Shown: positions 30,502 through 41,289 of the stretch, piece by piece
Layout: every line of letters starts with the position of its first letter
How positions within the stretch are numbered: the first letter of the stretch is position 1
Assembly (NCBI GenBank): GCA_027563935.2
Contig: CM050453.2
Span: 67,626,018-67,690,017, forward strand
Length of the DNA stretch: 64,000 nt
Direction of reading: 5' to 3'
DNA from: Costus lasius
Lineage: Eukaryota > Streptophyta > Magnoliopsida > Zingiberales > Costaceae
Translations under genes and position numbers: made by a program
Notes under the pieces: model-generated
What the model saw: the letters and a program-made list of their open reading frames with translations, nothing else
Told to the model about the DNA's origin: nothing
Database searches by the model: none

Positions 30502-32198
30502 TGTTGAGGTATGCCCTTAAGGCTAATGTTTGAGGCCTTGGGATTGTATAAGTGTCATGTAATAAACTCTTAAGTTTATAAAGGCATGGTTATTATTCAG
30601 GTTGCTACCTTGTCTGCTGTAATAAGTGTACTTCTGAATAATGTCTCAAAGCTGTTCAGCTAGGCTGACAGGCTATATGTCCTTAGTCGAGATATCTTGG
30701 TGAACATGAGACAACCTTGATATGATTGAGACTAATATGTGTTCTAATCTTATAGGATGCTTCGAGCATGGAATAAGATGTAGACTCATGGGTACATTGG
30801 ATGTACTGGACAGACCCTACTAGGATATTCAATTGCTTGTCACAATGTGAATGATCCTTGTATGCACTGAGTGGCACATGTCCTCTGACTTGAGATCACT
30901 TGTGTTTCTAAATGATGACTGTCATTGTTTTGAGGTAGTTCAATATCATTTGAAAGATAATGATCATAGACTATCTTGGATAATGATCATGAGTCAGGTT
31001 AGGACACTAGTGATAGACATAGGATTGTCGTCTCCTTGTTTAAGGAGTGTGATGTTCTAAAGGGCCCCCCTGTATGAGATGATTGAGAAAGTGTATGGCC
31101 ATACCCAGATGACTATGTTCATTTGATCTAATCATGCTCATCGTATTGGAGTTACAAGCTTGACACGCTTGTCCAATAAGAACATCCAGTGGCAAAGGAA
31201 ACATGTATGCCTTGTGAATAGATTCACACTTGTGCTAAGGTTTGGGAGTAGTCTTGGAAGACTCTTTCCTTTATATCGGGAGACAGTGATGTGTTGCTAG
31301 ATACCCCTCACTGGTCGTGATAACGTTAGTTATCGTTACCGACATTTAGAGGAAACCCTCAGGGTCGCACAATTTGATGATATGGCTTACTTGAGTCAGA
31401 TCGTGTGGACTGGATTCTTTGAGTTCAGATTAAAGGGGTTTAATCTCTGATTGTAAGTGAGATCTGGTCTGATCATGTTTGATTGATTATGGCTTGAGGT
31501 CGGTAAGCTTCGATCGAGAGAGATGATGCTAGATCGGCTAGATCAAGGGCATCAGGAGATGAATGGTTAGATCATGAGCCTTGGGGTTCAATTTGGTCTA
31601 GACCAAGTGGCTTGAGCTATTTTGGTTTGGTTTAATGAACCAAAATTCGATTTGACGTTTTGGCTTGAACCGGTTCACAAAGGTGAACGCATGGTTCAAT
31701 GCCAATATGCGTTTTTGGGTTGGCTTGAGCGCATGGCTTGATTGTCTTCCATATATGGAAAGTCATCAAGGCCAATTTTCTCTTAAACGCCAAAACGCAT
31801 ATGCGTTGAGCTCTTGACTTCAACGCCTTGATCCTTTTCGTTGGGTGGTTGACGAAAGAGGAAGACAAGGAAGAGGAGCTCTCGGCCATAGGGATTCATC
31901 TAATCACCCCCTTTCCATTCGACAAGATAGCTTGGGTGCCTTGCTAGCACAAGGGACGTCAAGGAAGTGAGCATCTTCATCTTGTGTGTGGACTTGTGGA
32001 GGAGATCTAAGTTGTTCTCTTCATCCAAGCCGACTTCCAAGCCTATGGCGTTGGTATGAATCTCCCCTTGTTCTTATAAATCTATGGTAGTTGAACATAT
32101 GGCATGCAAAAGATCTTGAAACCCTTGCTTCCGCTTGCATAAATTTCATTTGCGCCATGATTAGGGTTTTTGCCCCCCTCTCGAAAGGGGTTCCAACA
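30502..32198 (+). repeat. 3' LTR of Copia-C (1,697 bp)
   Basis: TGTTGAGG to TTCCAACA, same length as the 5' LTR and apparently one base different. The CTTCT duplication follows directly. Confidence 0.95.
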
Positions 32199-32515
32199 CT
32201 TCTTTCATGAGAAATTCTTACTCTAGAAAGACAGTACCCCGAGCAATAAAAACTTTATTCTCGGTGGGAACATAGAAGTAGTAACCCTTAGTTTCCTTAG
32301 GGTTCCCCCACAAACACACATTTATCATATCTACATTCTAACTTGCTAGAATCTTGACGTTTAACATAAGCCTCATATCCCCAGATCCTGATAAAAGACA
32401 GATTAGGGCGTCTCTCACTCCATGTCTCGTATGGAATCTTTGAGACACTCTTAAATGGAACATTATTCAGTATGAGAGAAGCTGTCTCAAGTGCATGCCC
32501 CCAGAATGAGGGAGG
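32199..32515 (-). pseudogene. pol: Copia-E pol, integrase C-terminal part
   Basis: Minus strand carries the end of integrase and the start of the linker: SFWGHALETASLILNNVP, YETWSERRPNLSFIRIWGYE and the stretch matching KETKGYYFY. It is the middle of E between the Copia-C and Copia-K insertions. GGAGG at 32,511-32,515 is duplicated at 43,550-43,554 by Copia-K. Confidence 0.88.
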
Positions 32516-34774
32516 TGTTGGTGTATATGCCCTAAAGACCAATGTATGGACATGGTCAGGCATTGTTTGAATGTACTTTGATAGAATAATTACTCTTTAT
32601 ATAGGCATGGTCGTTATTATGCATACTTCTCTACCTGCGTTGATGTATAGAGTTGCATAAATAATGTCCCAGGAGTTTGGATTGGATCCATTCTCATAAG
32701 CTATCCCCAGACAAGGTACCTTAGCAGATATGGGACAGCTTTGGTACATGTGAGACTGGTGTATGGGCTGGTTAGGTGCGGGGCACAGTAACGCAGACAT
32801 ACAGGTGCATTAGATGCACTGGAGTGATCCACCGTGAGGATTGACTTACCTAGTCAACAAGTCAATCTCACATGCAAGAGGCTTGCATTTATCCTTAGAC
32901 TTGAGGTATTCATGTCTAGATTTGATGATGGGTATGCTTTAATACAGTCTTACGTCTCTCCGTAATTGGGAGATCAAAACGACTATCATTGGGCATGTCA
33001 TAAGTCATGTAGAGACATGGATGACCAATAGTAGGATTTGCCCCTTCCTTATTGGAAGCATGATATCCACTCGGGGCGCCCCACCTTATTGGTGCATGAC
33101 AGGAAAGTGTGGCCACACTTGTTGAGTCATGACCAATGCATTGGATAATAAACTTAAGACTAATCCAATGGCAGTATATCAGCTTAGGCAAAGGGATCTA
33201 TAATGCAATGGGAATCCTCGTTGCTTGTTAGGAGTTGTTGCCATAATGACTTAAGTCCTATGACATGGGTAGTAGTGATGTGTTGCTAGATACCCCTCAC
33301 TACTTATGATGTTTATATCATTGCCATCGTCATATGGATCCTACGGGGTCACACGCAATAGACTCTTGACATTGCTTTAATCAGAAGCCTTAGGATTAAG
33401 TTATTGGATAACTTGGATCCATTTGGAAGATTTCATCAGCGCCAATGGGCCTGATGAGTTGGAAGAAAGTTATTGGAGCCAAACTTCATTTTTGGCAGGT
33501 TGACCCGAAATTGACCTAGATTGGTCGCATTTGGATTAGGGTTGCATTGGATTAGATCCAATGGCTTAATCAACCCATGCCATAAAGTTTGGGCTAGCTC
33601 ATTATCCAATGAGGCCCAATAATTAGTTGTCATGAAGAGGAATTGGCTTAAAAGTGTATAATGGGGAGAAATCTCACCCCATTGGCGCCTAGGGGCATAA
33701 TGGGGTAAGGGAGGCGCCATTGCTTCATTATGGAACTAAATGGCGCCTACCCCTCTTCCTTGGATGGAATACTTGCCTCTAAGGCAAGTCTTGGGGCTGA
33801 TATGGCTTGAGGACTCTTTTGGAAAGAGCTTGGGCGCATATGAGAAGTAGGAAGATGTTTATTGTAAAGTCTTGGAGACTTTCCTTATGAACCCTACATG
33901 CGCCCAGACCCTTACCCTAGCCGAAACTCCTCATGCATGTTGCGCCTAGCCACTTCTCCTTTGATGGTAAGAATGCATTTGAGGCATGTCTTGGGCTGAT
34001 ATAGTGCTTGGACAAATAAGGATAGGATGAATGAGGTTTATGGCAAAGTCTTGGAGACTTTCCTTACCTCAAGACTCCTTTATCCTAGCCGCCCACTTGG
34101 CATGATCCTAGCCATTGCCCTAACCGCCCCTTGTCCTATTAATAGGACCATTGTCGCTCCCACAAAGAGGTTGATTCGTGTGGACAACATCTAGGAGGGG
34201 TAACATATCTCTTGGAGAGACTTGGAGGGCAAAGGGCAACAACTTGAGAGCTTGGAGCTCTTCTTCTTCATCAAGGAGCGCAATCTTCTTCCTTGGAGCC
34301 AAAAGTTCTTCCTCTTCCTCTCTTCTTTGGCGCAAGGATTCTTTGTTCTTGGTGGCATCTTCTTGCCACAAGCCCTCATCGTTCCTTGGCCATAAGCGCA
34401 CCTTGGAGGTGGCGCAAGCAAAGAAGAAGAGGGAAGTCCTTGGCGGCATCTTCCCTATCCCCTCCTTGGCGCAAGTTCTCTTGAAGGTGGTGCAAGTGAG
34501 GTGAAGGCTTGATTCTCTTCCCGAGGCTAGCACCAAGCGTGGAAGGGAGCAACGATCAAGGAGTCGACGCGTGGATACTTGTAGAGGGCGAACACTTGGG
34601 CGCCTTCAACATGGCTTCGACATCTAGACAAGCAAAAGAGGTACATCTCTAACACATCCTTGTGTCTTCTCTCTCGCATGGATCCTTGGGACCGGAATAT
34701 GTTTCGGGTGTAATGATTCTTCCGCTGTGTCCTGGGACTGCAAAATTTTAAATTACACCCGGTATTCCCTAACA
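32516..34774 (+). repeat. 5' LTR of Copia-K (2,259 bp)
   Basis: TGTTGGTGTATATGCCC to CCCTAACA. Shares with family 1 the LTR start, a TATA-like TTTATATAGGCATGG near 32,596 and the 28 bp core at 33,274-33,301, but little else. The micro-exon at 34,611-34,640 has ten codons (Met-Ala-Ser-Thr...) before donor GTACAT. Confidence 0.93.
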
Positions 34775-34775
34775 G

Positions 34776-34787
34776 TGGTATCAAAGC
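34776..34787 (+). other. Primer-binding site of Copia-K
   Basis: TGGTATCAAAGC, one base after the LTR. It differs at one position from the usual TGGTATCAGAGC. Confidence 0.88.
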
Positions 34788-36273
34788 TACTTGCGAGAAA
34801 CACAAGGTGTACGTTTGCTTGTGTAAAAAATATTTGAAAATTTTTCTTCTATCCATGCGCGTTTCACTTAGAAAGCGTTTTTCATCCAATCTTCTCTTCT
34901 CAACTTTATGGCCGAAACTTGAATTTTGTTTATGCTTGATTTAAGACCAAAGGCGCACGTAGGTTTTGTCAAGTAGGACGGGTATTGTGTCTTTGGACTG
35001 GCCGGGTCTCTTGATCTGACAAAACTGCCAGCCGATAGGGTCTATGAAATCATCATGGAACTTGATCTAAATTTTGGCATAAATTTGGTTAAGAGAGTGC
35101 CTTGGATGATAATGGCGCATAAGGTGCTAAAATTTAACTTTTCCGGATTTTCAAATTTTACATGCGCCACTTGATTGGGTTGATATGGTCATAGCGAGTG
35201 CCCTCCTGTGTTGTGATGTGGAAGCATGTTTCCACTTGTGATGAATGCTTGTAAAATCTCTTTCCACCTACGTGTGGTTCTCTTCCTATCTTGTTGTAAA
35301 GAATTTTTCATCTTGTTTAGAATAGATGTAGAATTATATGATAGGTTAGGACTTCATCTTGACAACAAGGAGCCTTCTTCAATCGGAGTCAGAAGTGGTG
35401 CCAGCTTTGGAAGCATGGTGATGGACTTGCGGCTGAAGGAAGGACACATGCTTTCGGCTTCTGGCATGGGCTGATCTGCTTTAGGGACTCGCAACCCTTG
35501 GATGCACGATAACATGTCACATGGCTCGTGACAAGTTATGTGTATGAAAAGGGCTATGACCATATCGACCAAAATAGCATGCCTGTGATGGTTTATTATT
35601 TTGTCCATAGCATGCCTGTGATGTTTTTCCTTTGCTGCCTGAACCATAGGAAAACTGCATGCTAGAAAAGAATAAAACAAACATGCAAAAACTCTCAATA
35701 GAATATCAAGTCGATAGCCTTCTAACACGTAGCCCTCATCAAACTATCGATCGGTGGTGTTGTGAACTGTTTCCCACCGTCGTGGGACACACCCACTTAA
35801 CTTTAGAAGGTGTGTGGTGACAATGATTTCCCCAGTCCAGTTTTAACCTGGGCGTGCCTTCGCAAGGAAATTCGTTGACCCTGGGCATAACGGTTAGGAT
35901 CAGACTTGACTAGTTTTTCATGTGACACTGACATAATGAATCACTAGAGGCAGCTATTGAGAGGATAGCGTTCTGTGTCGTATCCAGCCCTCGCTGGACA
36001 CAGGGCGCCTAGTCTGTCTCAACTAAGAGGAATTGTGCATGGCACAATTGGCTGGCATGCCTACCTAAGGAAACATGAGACTCTCTGTGCATCTCAACTC
36101 ACCCTCGTGAGTCGCGGAGACCTTATGTGAAATTAGGATCCTACTCACTTATTTCCATGTTGAGCTAGAGAGTTCTCAACTTGTTTTGGAAGTAGTGGGA
36201 ACATAGCATTTAAGTTAAAGTCCTTGTTAAATGCTTTATCATTGTACTTATTTTACTTATTTGCTTATTGTAG
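34788..36273 (+). other. Copia-K leader with three hairpins
   Basis: No supported gene. Hairpins: TCCCAC/GTGGGA (35,772-35,787), TCCAGC/GCTGGA inside CTGTG/CACAG (35,973-36,003) and ACTCAC/GTGAGT (36,097-36,112), with loops CGTC, CCTC and CCTC. Their order matches family 1 but the stem bases differ on both sides. Confidence 0.65.
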
Positions 36274-37772
36274 ATAGCATCTCCTGATCTAAGATTGAAA
36301 CTTTATAAACATAAACTGGATGGGACAAACTGGACAAATTGGTTCAAGATTTTGTCCAAGATACTAGAACAAGAAAATAAGGTGCATCTTCTTGAAAGAC
36401 CTCCATCCCAGCCAGCTCAGTGTGTATTTCACTAATGAGTGGGAATGGAATGTCTATCTTGAACATTGTGAAGATAACGAACAGTACACTGCTCTTGTCT
36501 TAGAGTGCATGACCCCAGAGGTCAAGGTTGAATGTGATGAGATGGGGATCTATGATCTAATCATACATCTCTAAGGTCTCTTCACACCATGCTCTATAGA
36601 CAATGATCAGGAGAGTTCTGTTGGATCTTCAGAGTGTATGCCTGAATCTGAGAATGACCATGGTTCTGTATCTTCGAAGCTAATACTTCGGAAGACTGGG
36701 AATGCATGGGTATTTCGAAGAGGATTAATGGCCAAGAAGAGCATGGCAAAGAAGAAGGGATGTAATCCATCCGCTTCAGGTATTGTGTTACCGAGGTCTT
36801 TTGTCTACTTCTTATTCATGGGTACTGGGTACCGTATGTGAGGCTCACATATGTTTTACATGTGCAGGAGCTCAAAAGAAGTAGGACGAAGAGGCTTGAT
36901 GGGATCGACTCTCGGGTCAGGCACGGAGCATTGGATGCTGCTGTTGATATCATCTCACTGCCTTGAAGACTTTATATAGAACTTTGCTATTATGTATCAG
37001 CTTATGTATTAGAACATCATTCCTTTTGGAAAGGACTTCAGTTTGAAATAATAAATAATATTTTTCTTTAATCTGAGATGTTCTATTGAAGTGATACAGT
37101 TGACAATAGTTTGTGGTTCTATATGTGACACAAGATCAGATCTAATGATTCAATAAACATCCTCTTATAGCATTGTCTCTTGAACCATAGAACAATGGTC
37201 ACATCCAAAGGTCCATGGACTATTGGGATCATTGTCCTCTCAGGATTATGATACATGTGAGCCTAGTTCAAAGGAACAATGTGACAGATGCTTCCTTCAC
37301 CGTAAAGGGTGGAAGGAGTAATGGCTTGTTGGATCTATTACACAGCAATGTAAGTGGACCCATGTAAACAAGCACTAAGAGGAGTTATATACTTCATTAG
37401 GTATGGGTATGCCTTACGCAACCCAAGAACTTTGGAAAATCCAAGAAGTTCACAAATGAAGTATTGAGTCAAATTGAAGGATCTATTAAAGCCCCTTGAT
37501 TGGATCAAGATGATTAGTGGAGAATTTGATGACTATCCTAAGAAGTGTGGAGTTATCTCACAGCTTACTTAGTGCACCACTGTGTAGTGAATTTCAAAGA
37601 AAGATAAAGGAACACATTGGATGTGGTTCCATCTTTGAATAGTCATGCAAATATACTACTATGATGCTATGCAAACAGATGTACTACCACTACATAAGAA
37701 AAATGTCTAAGTTAGTTTGAGTTGCGAACTGCAAATATCCCATTTCTTCAATAGAATTGGGAATGTAATATG
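36274..37772 (+). pseudogene. gag-pol: Copia-K gag and 5' pol, heavily decayed
   Basis: Gag exon 2 is open for 54 codons (LYKHKLDGTNWTNWFKILSK, NKVHLLERP) to TAA at 36,433. It then continues in another frame (LVLECMTPEVKVE, YDLIIHL). The zinc knuckle is lost. Protease is a remnant near 36,820 (MGTGYRM then SHMF). Integrase is scattered over three frames up to the solo LTR. Many stops, shifts and deletions; no product is possible. Confidence 0.75.
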
Positions 37773-39492
37773 TGTTGGGGTATGCCCTTAAGGCTAATGT
37801 TTGAGGCCTTTGGGATTGTATCAGTATCATGTAATAAACTTTTGTGTTTATAAAGGCATGGTTATTATTCAGGTTGTTACCTTGTCTGCAGTAATAAGTG
37901 TACTACTGAATAATGTCTCAAAGCTGTTCAGCTAGGCTGACATGCTATAAAGTCCTTAGTCGAGATATCTTGGTGAACTTGAGACAGCCTTGATATGCTT
38001 GAGACTAATATGTGTTCTAATCTTATAGGATGCTTCGAGCATGGAATAAGATGTAGACTCATGGGTACATTGGATGTACTGGACAGACCCTACTGGGATA
38101 TTCCATTGCTTGTCACAATGTGAATAATCCTTGTTTGCATCAAGTGGCACATGTCCTTTGACTTGAGATCACTTGTATTTCTAAATGATGAATGTCATTA
38201 TTTTGAGGTAGTTCAATATCATTTGAAAGATAATGGTTATAGACTATCTTGGATAATGATCATGAGTCAGGTTCGGATACTAGTGATAGATAAAGGATTG
38301 CCGTCTCCTTGTGGAAGGAGTGTGGTGTTCTAAAGGGGCCCCCCCTTATATGAGATGATTGAGAAAGTGTATGGCCATACCCAGATGACTATGTTCATCT
38401 GATCTAATCATGCTCATCATATTGGAGCTACAAGTTTGACACACTTGTCCAATAAGAACATCCAGTGGCAAAGGAAACATGTATGCCTTGTGAAATGATT
38501 CACACTTGTGCTGTGGTTTGGGTGTAGTCTTGGAAGACTCTTTCCTTTATATCGGGAGACAGTGATGTGTTGCTAGATACCCCTCACTGATTGTGATAAC
38601 GTGAGTTATCGTTACCGACATTTAAAGGAAACCCTTAGGGTCGCACAATTTGATGATATGGTTTACTTAAGTCAGATCGTGTGGACTGAATTGTTTTAGT
38701 TCAGTTAAAAGGAGATTAGACTCTGATTGTAAGTGAGATCTGGTCTGATCATGTTTGATTGATTAGGGCTTCAGATCGGTAAGCTTCGATCGAGAGTATG
38801 GATGCTAGATCGAAGAGATCAAGAGCATCAAGAGATGAACGGTTAGATCTTGAACCGTTTGGTTCATAGAGATCTAGACCATGGCTTGGGCTGGTTTAAT
38901 TTGGGTTTTTGAACCGAATTGAGTTAAACCTAATTGGCTTGAACCGGTTCACATGGGTGAACGTATGGTTCAAGGTTTAAAGGCATCTTGGGCGGTTTTT
39001 CTTCAAGTGGTCGCATGGCTTGATAACCTTCCATATATGGAAGTGTAACGCCATCACTTGAATGAGAAAAACCTCAACGCAATTTGCCAATTACTCTCTT
39101 GTCTCCTTCATTCGACGAAGAGAGGACTCTTGGACAAGGAAGCTCTCGGCCAAGCACATCTCGTCATCAACACACGACAAGGAACTTTGGGGAGATCTCT
39201 TGCTAGCACAAGGAAGATCCTAAAGGGTAGCCATCTCTCATCTAGTGTGTGTTTTCTTTGGAGGAGTGCTTACTTGCCCTCTTGCTTCCAAGCCGACACC
39301 CTTTATCATGGCTATGGTAAAAGATCTCAAACTTGATCTTTGCAATACATATAAAGTTGATCATATATATGTGTTCATGCAAACGATTTTATTGAAACCC
39401 TAGAAGAGTACATTTTCCGCATGCTCTAGGGTTCGCCCCCCTCTTGAAAGGGGTTTTATCTGCCTGCGCTCCCCCTTGAAGGGGACCCTTCA
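37773..39492 (+). repeat. Solo LTR S of family 1 (1,720 bp) inside Copia-K
   Basis: TGTTGGGG to CCCTTCA, flanked by ATATG at 37,768-37,772 and 39,493-39,497, so it arose by insertion followed by LTR-LTR recombination. It has the 28 bp core (38,561-38,588), a CCATATATGG box (39,031-39,040) and the micro-exon ATGGCTATG|GTAAAAG (39,308-39,316). Its 3' end is unusual: an extra ~34 bp with GCGCTCCCCCTTGAAGGGGA, which matches family 1 leader DNA. Confidence 0.9.
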
Positions 39493-41270
39493 ATATGTAG
39501 TGATCTCAAAATATATGTGTTTGTGGTGCACTGTAGAGTGCCAATTCTATCCCAAAGAGAACAAAATAATTGTTGTTCAAACTACTGTCTTTCTTGAGAA
39601 AGTATTTCTTTTGAAAGAAGCTAGTGGGAGTAGATTTGATTTGGACAAGGTCCAGAATCAACCACGATATAATTAGACGCAGATGGAGAGCAAAATCTCA
39701 CATACAGGTTGAAAGTCAACCTGAGGTTCAAGTAACACGGGAACCACATAAGTCTGGATCGATTCGATATGCTGGGCATGATGAATTTTTCATCAAGCAT
39801 GAACCTAAGACTTATAAGGAAATGGAAGCGGTCGGTGGACCAGATTCCAAGAAATGCCTAAGGGCCATGAAAACCATAATGGACTCCATGTCTGCTAATC
39901 AAGTATGGGACTTGGATAAGCTGCCAAAGGGATAATTCCCACAGGCTATAAATAAATCTTCTAGGAAGATAGACATGGAAGGTAACATTGTTACTTTAAA
40001 AGGCAAGCTAGTGAACAATAATTTTAGGCAAATCCACTGGGTGGATAATGATGAAATTATTCACCAATAGCTGAGCTCTAAGTCCATTGGGGATATGCTT
40101 GTTATAATTGCATGATCAATTATGGCATGTTGTTATGAAAACTGCCTTTCTTACATGGACGTCTGAAAAGATATCTATAAGGAAATAGCCAGAAGGTTTT
40201 CATATCAAGGCCATAAAGATATGCATGATGTTATGCAAGCATGTTTGAAATAGCCTGTGTTTACAAGAAGATCAGTGGGAGCACCTTAGTAGTATTTCTT
40301 GTTCTAGATGATTGATGATATTCTCCTCACATGGAATGACATCTCAGCTCTTCACATGGTGAAGAAAAAGTTAGATATGTATTTCGAGAAGAATGATCTA
40401 GGGAATGATGCCTACATCCTAGGCATAAGGATCTATAGATAGAGATCCAAGAAAATCATTGCCCTTTAGTCAATCTATGTTCATCCAAGAGTTTCTGGAG
40501 AGGTTTATATTGGATGATTCCAAATATTGATACATTCCAGAAAGATATGGTCTGACTCTCTCAAGGATGTTGTGTCCTGTGACACAGCTGGAGAGTAATA
40601 ACATGGGTCTAAAATCCTGATACATGGTGTATAGGATGGAACATGTTTTGAATAATATACTCAAGACCATTTGTGGCAAATGCTTGGAGCATAGCCAACA
40701 AGTTTCAATCAGATCTTAGTGTTTAACACTAGATAGCTGTGAAAGCAATCTTTATATATATACTTGGGAAGTATAAAGGATTGGAGTCTAGTCTATGATA
40801 GACAAGAAAGAATTTTGTGTACAGGGGTACACTGACACTTCGTTCCAGTCTAGTGACTATTGATCACAGCCAGGAATTGCGCTTTGCCTTATTATGGTGT
40901 TGTGTGCTTAAAGAGCATTATGTAAACCAAAGTGGCAAGATTCTACAAATAAGGCTGAGTACATTGCAGCTCCTTGTGGCAGCCAAGGAGACAGCTTCAT
41001 TCATTTGAACTTGATCTAGTTCATGGTGCTTGATGGTCCAGTATAGTTCTTATTAGGACCATAGCATAAGAGAAGGAACTTAATGCTCAAGTATGTACTG
41101 CATCATATCATCTGATCTTAGAGATCATGGAAAAGGATGATGATCAAATTTGTTAAAATAAACACAGATAGCAATCTGGAAAAACCCACTGACCTAGCCT
41201 CTGGCGCAGCGGAAGCTAAATGGGTCATACTAGAGACATTGGAACTGATTAAACACCAGTTGTCCTTGGT
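39493..41270 (+). pseudogene. pol: Copia-K 3' pol (integrase end, RT, RNase H), heavily decayed
   Basis: Recognisable islands: the end of integrase (VFLEKVFLLKEASGS), pre-RT (MDSMSANQVWDL), RT (LGNDAYILGIRIYR), RNase H (YTDTSFQSS, NKAEYIAA) and the tail before the polypurine tract. The YVDD site is destroyed near 40,305. Dozens of stops, indels and internal deletions. Confidence 0.85.
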
Positions 41271-41289
41271 CTTAGTGCAAGTGGGAGAT

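Larger units (their letters stand above)
23065..32198 (+). mobile_element. Copia-C: nearly intact young Ty1/copia element (family 1), 9,134 bp
   Basis: Two 1,697 bp LTRs that differ, as far as I can see, by one base (TGTTGGGG versus TGTTGAGG), PBS, leader, gag, pol and polypurine tract. Target-site duplication CTTCT at 23,060-23,064 and 32,199-32,203. Inserted antisense in Copia-E pol. The only coding lesion I see is one stop in gag. It is the best reference copy for the family. Confidence 0.95.
34641..36273 (+). other. Predicted leader intron of Copia-K
   Basis: Donor AAAGAG|GTACAT at 34,641. Acceptor TTTGCTTATTGTAG ends at 36,273 after a strong T-rich tract. Joining is in phase and gives 10 LTR codons followed by 54 open gag codons. 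The TAG of the acceptor is in frame with gag, and exon 2 has no in-frame ATG, so gag of K has no other visible start. Best single piece of evidence for LTR-initiated gag in the window. Confidence 0.65.
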
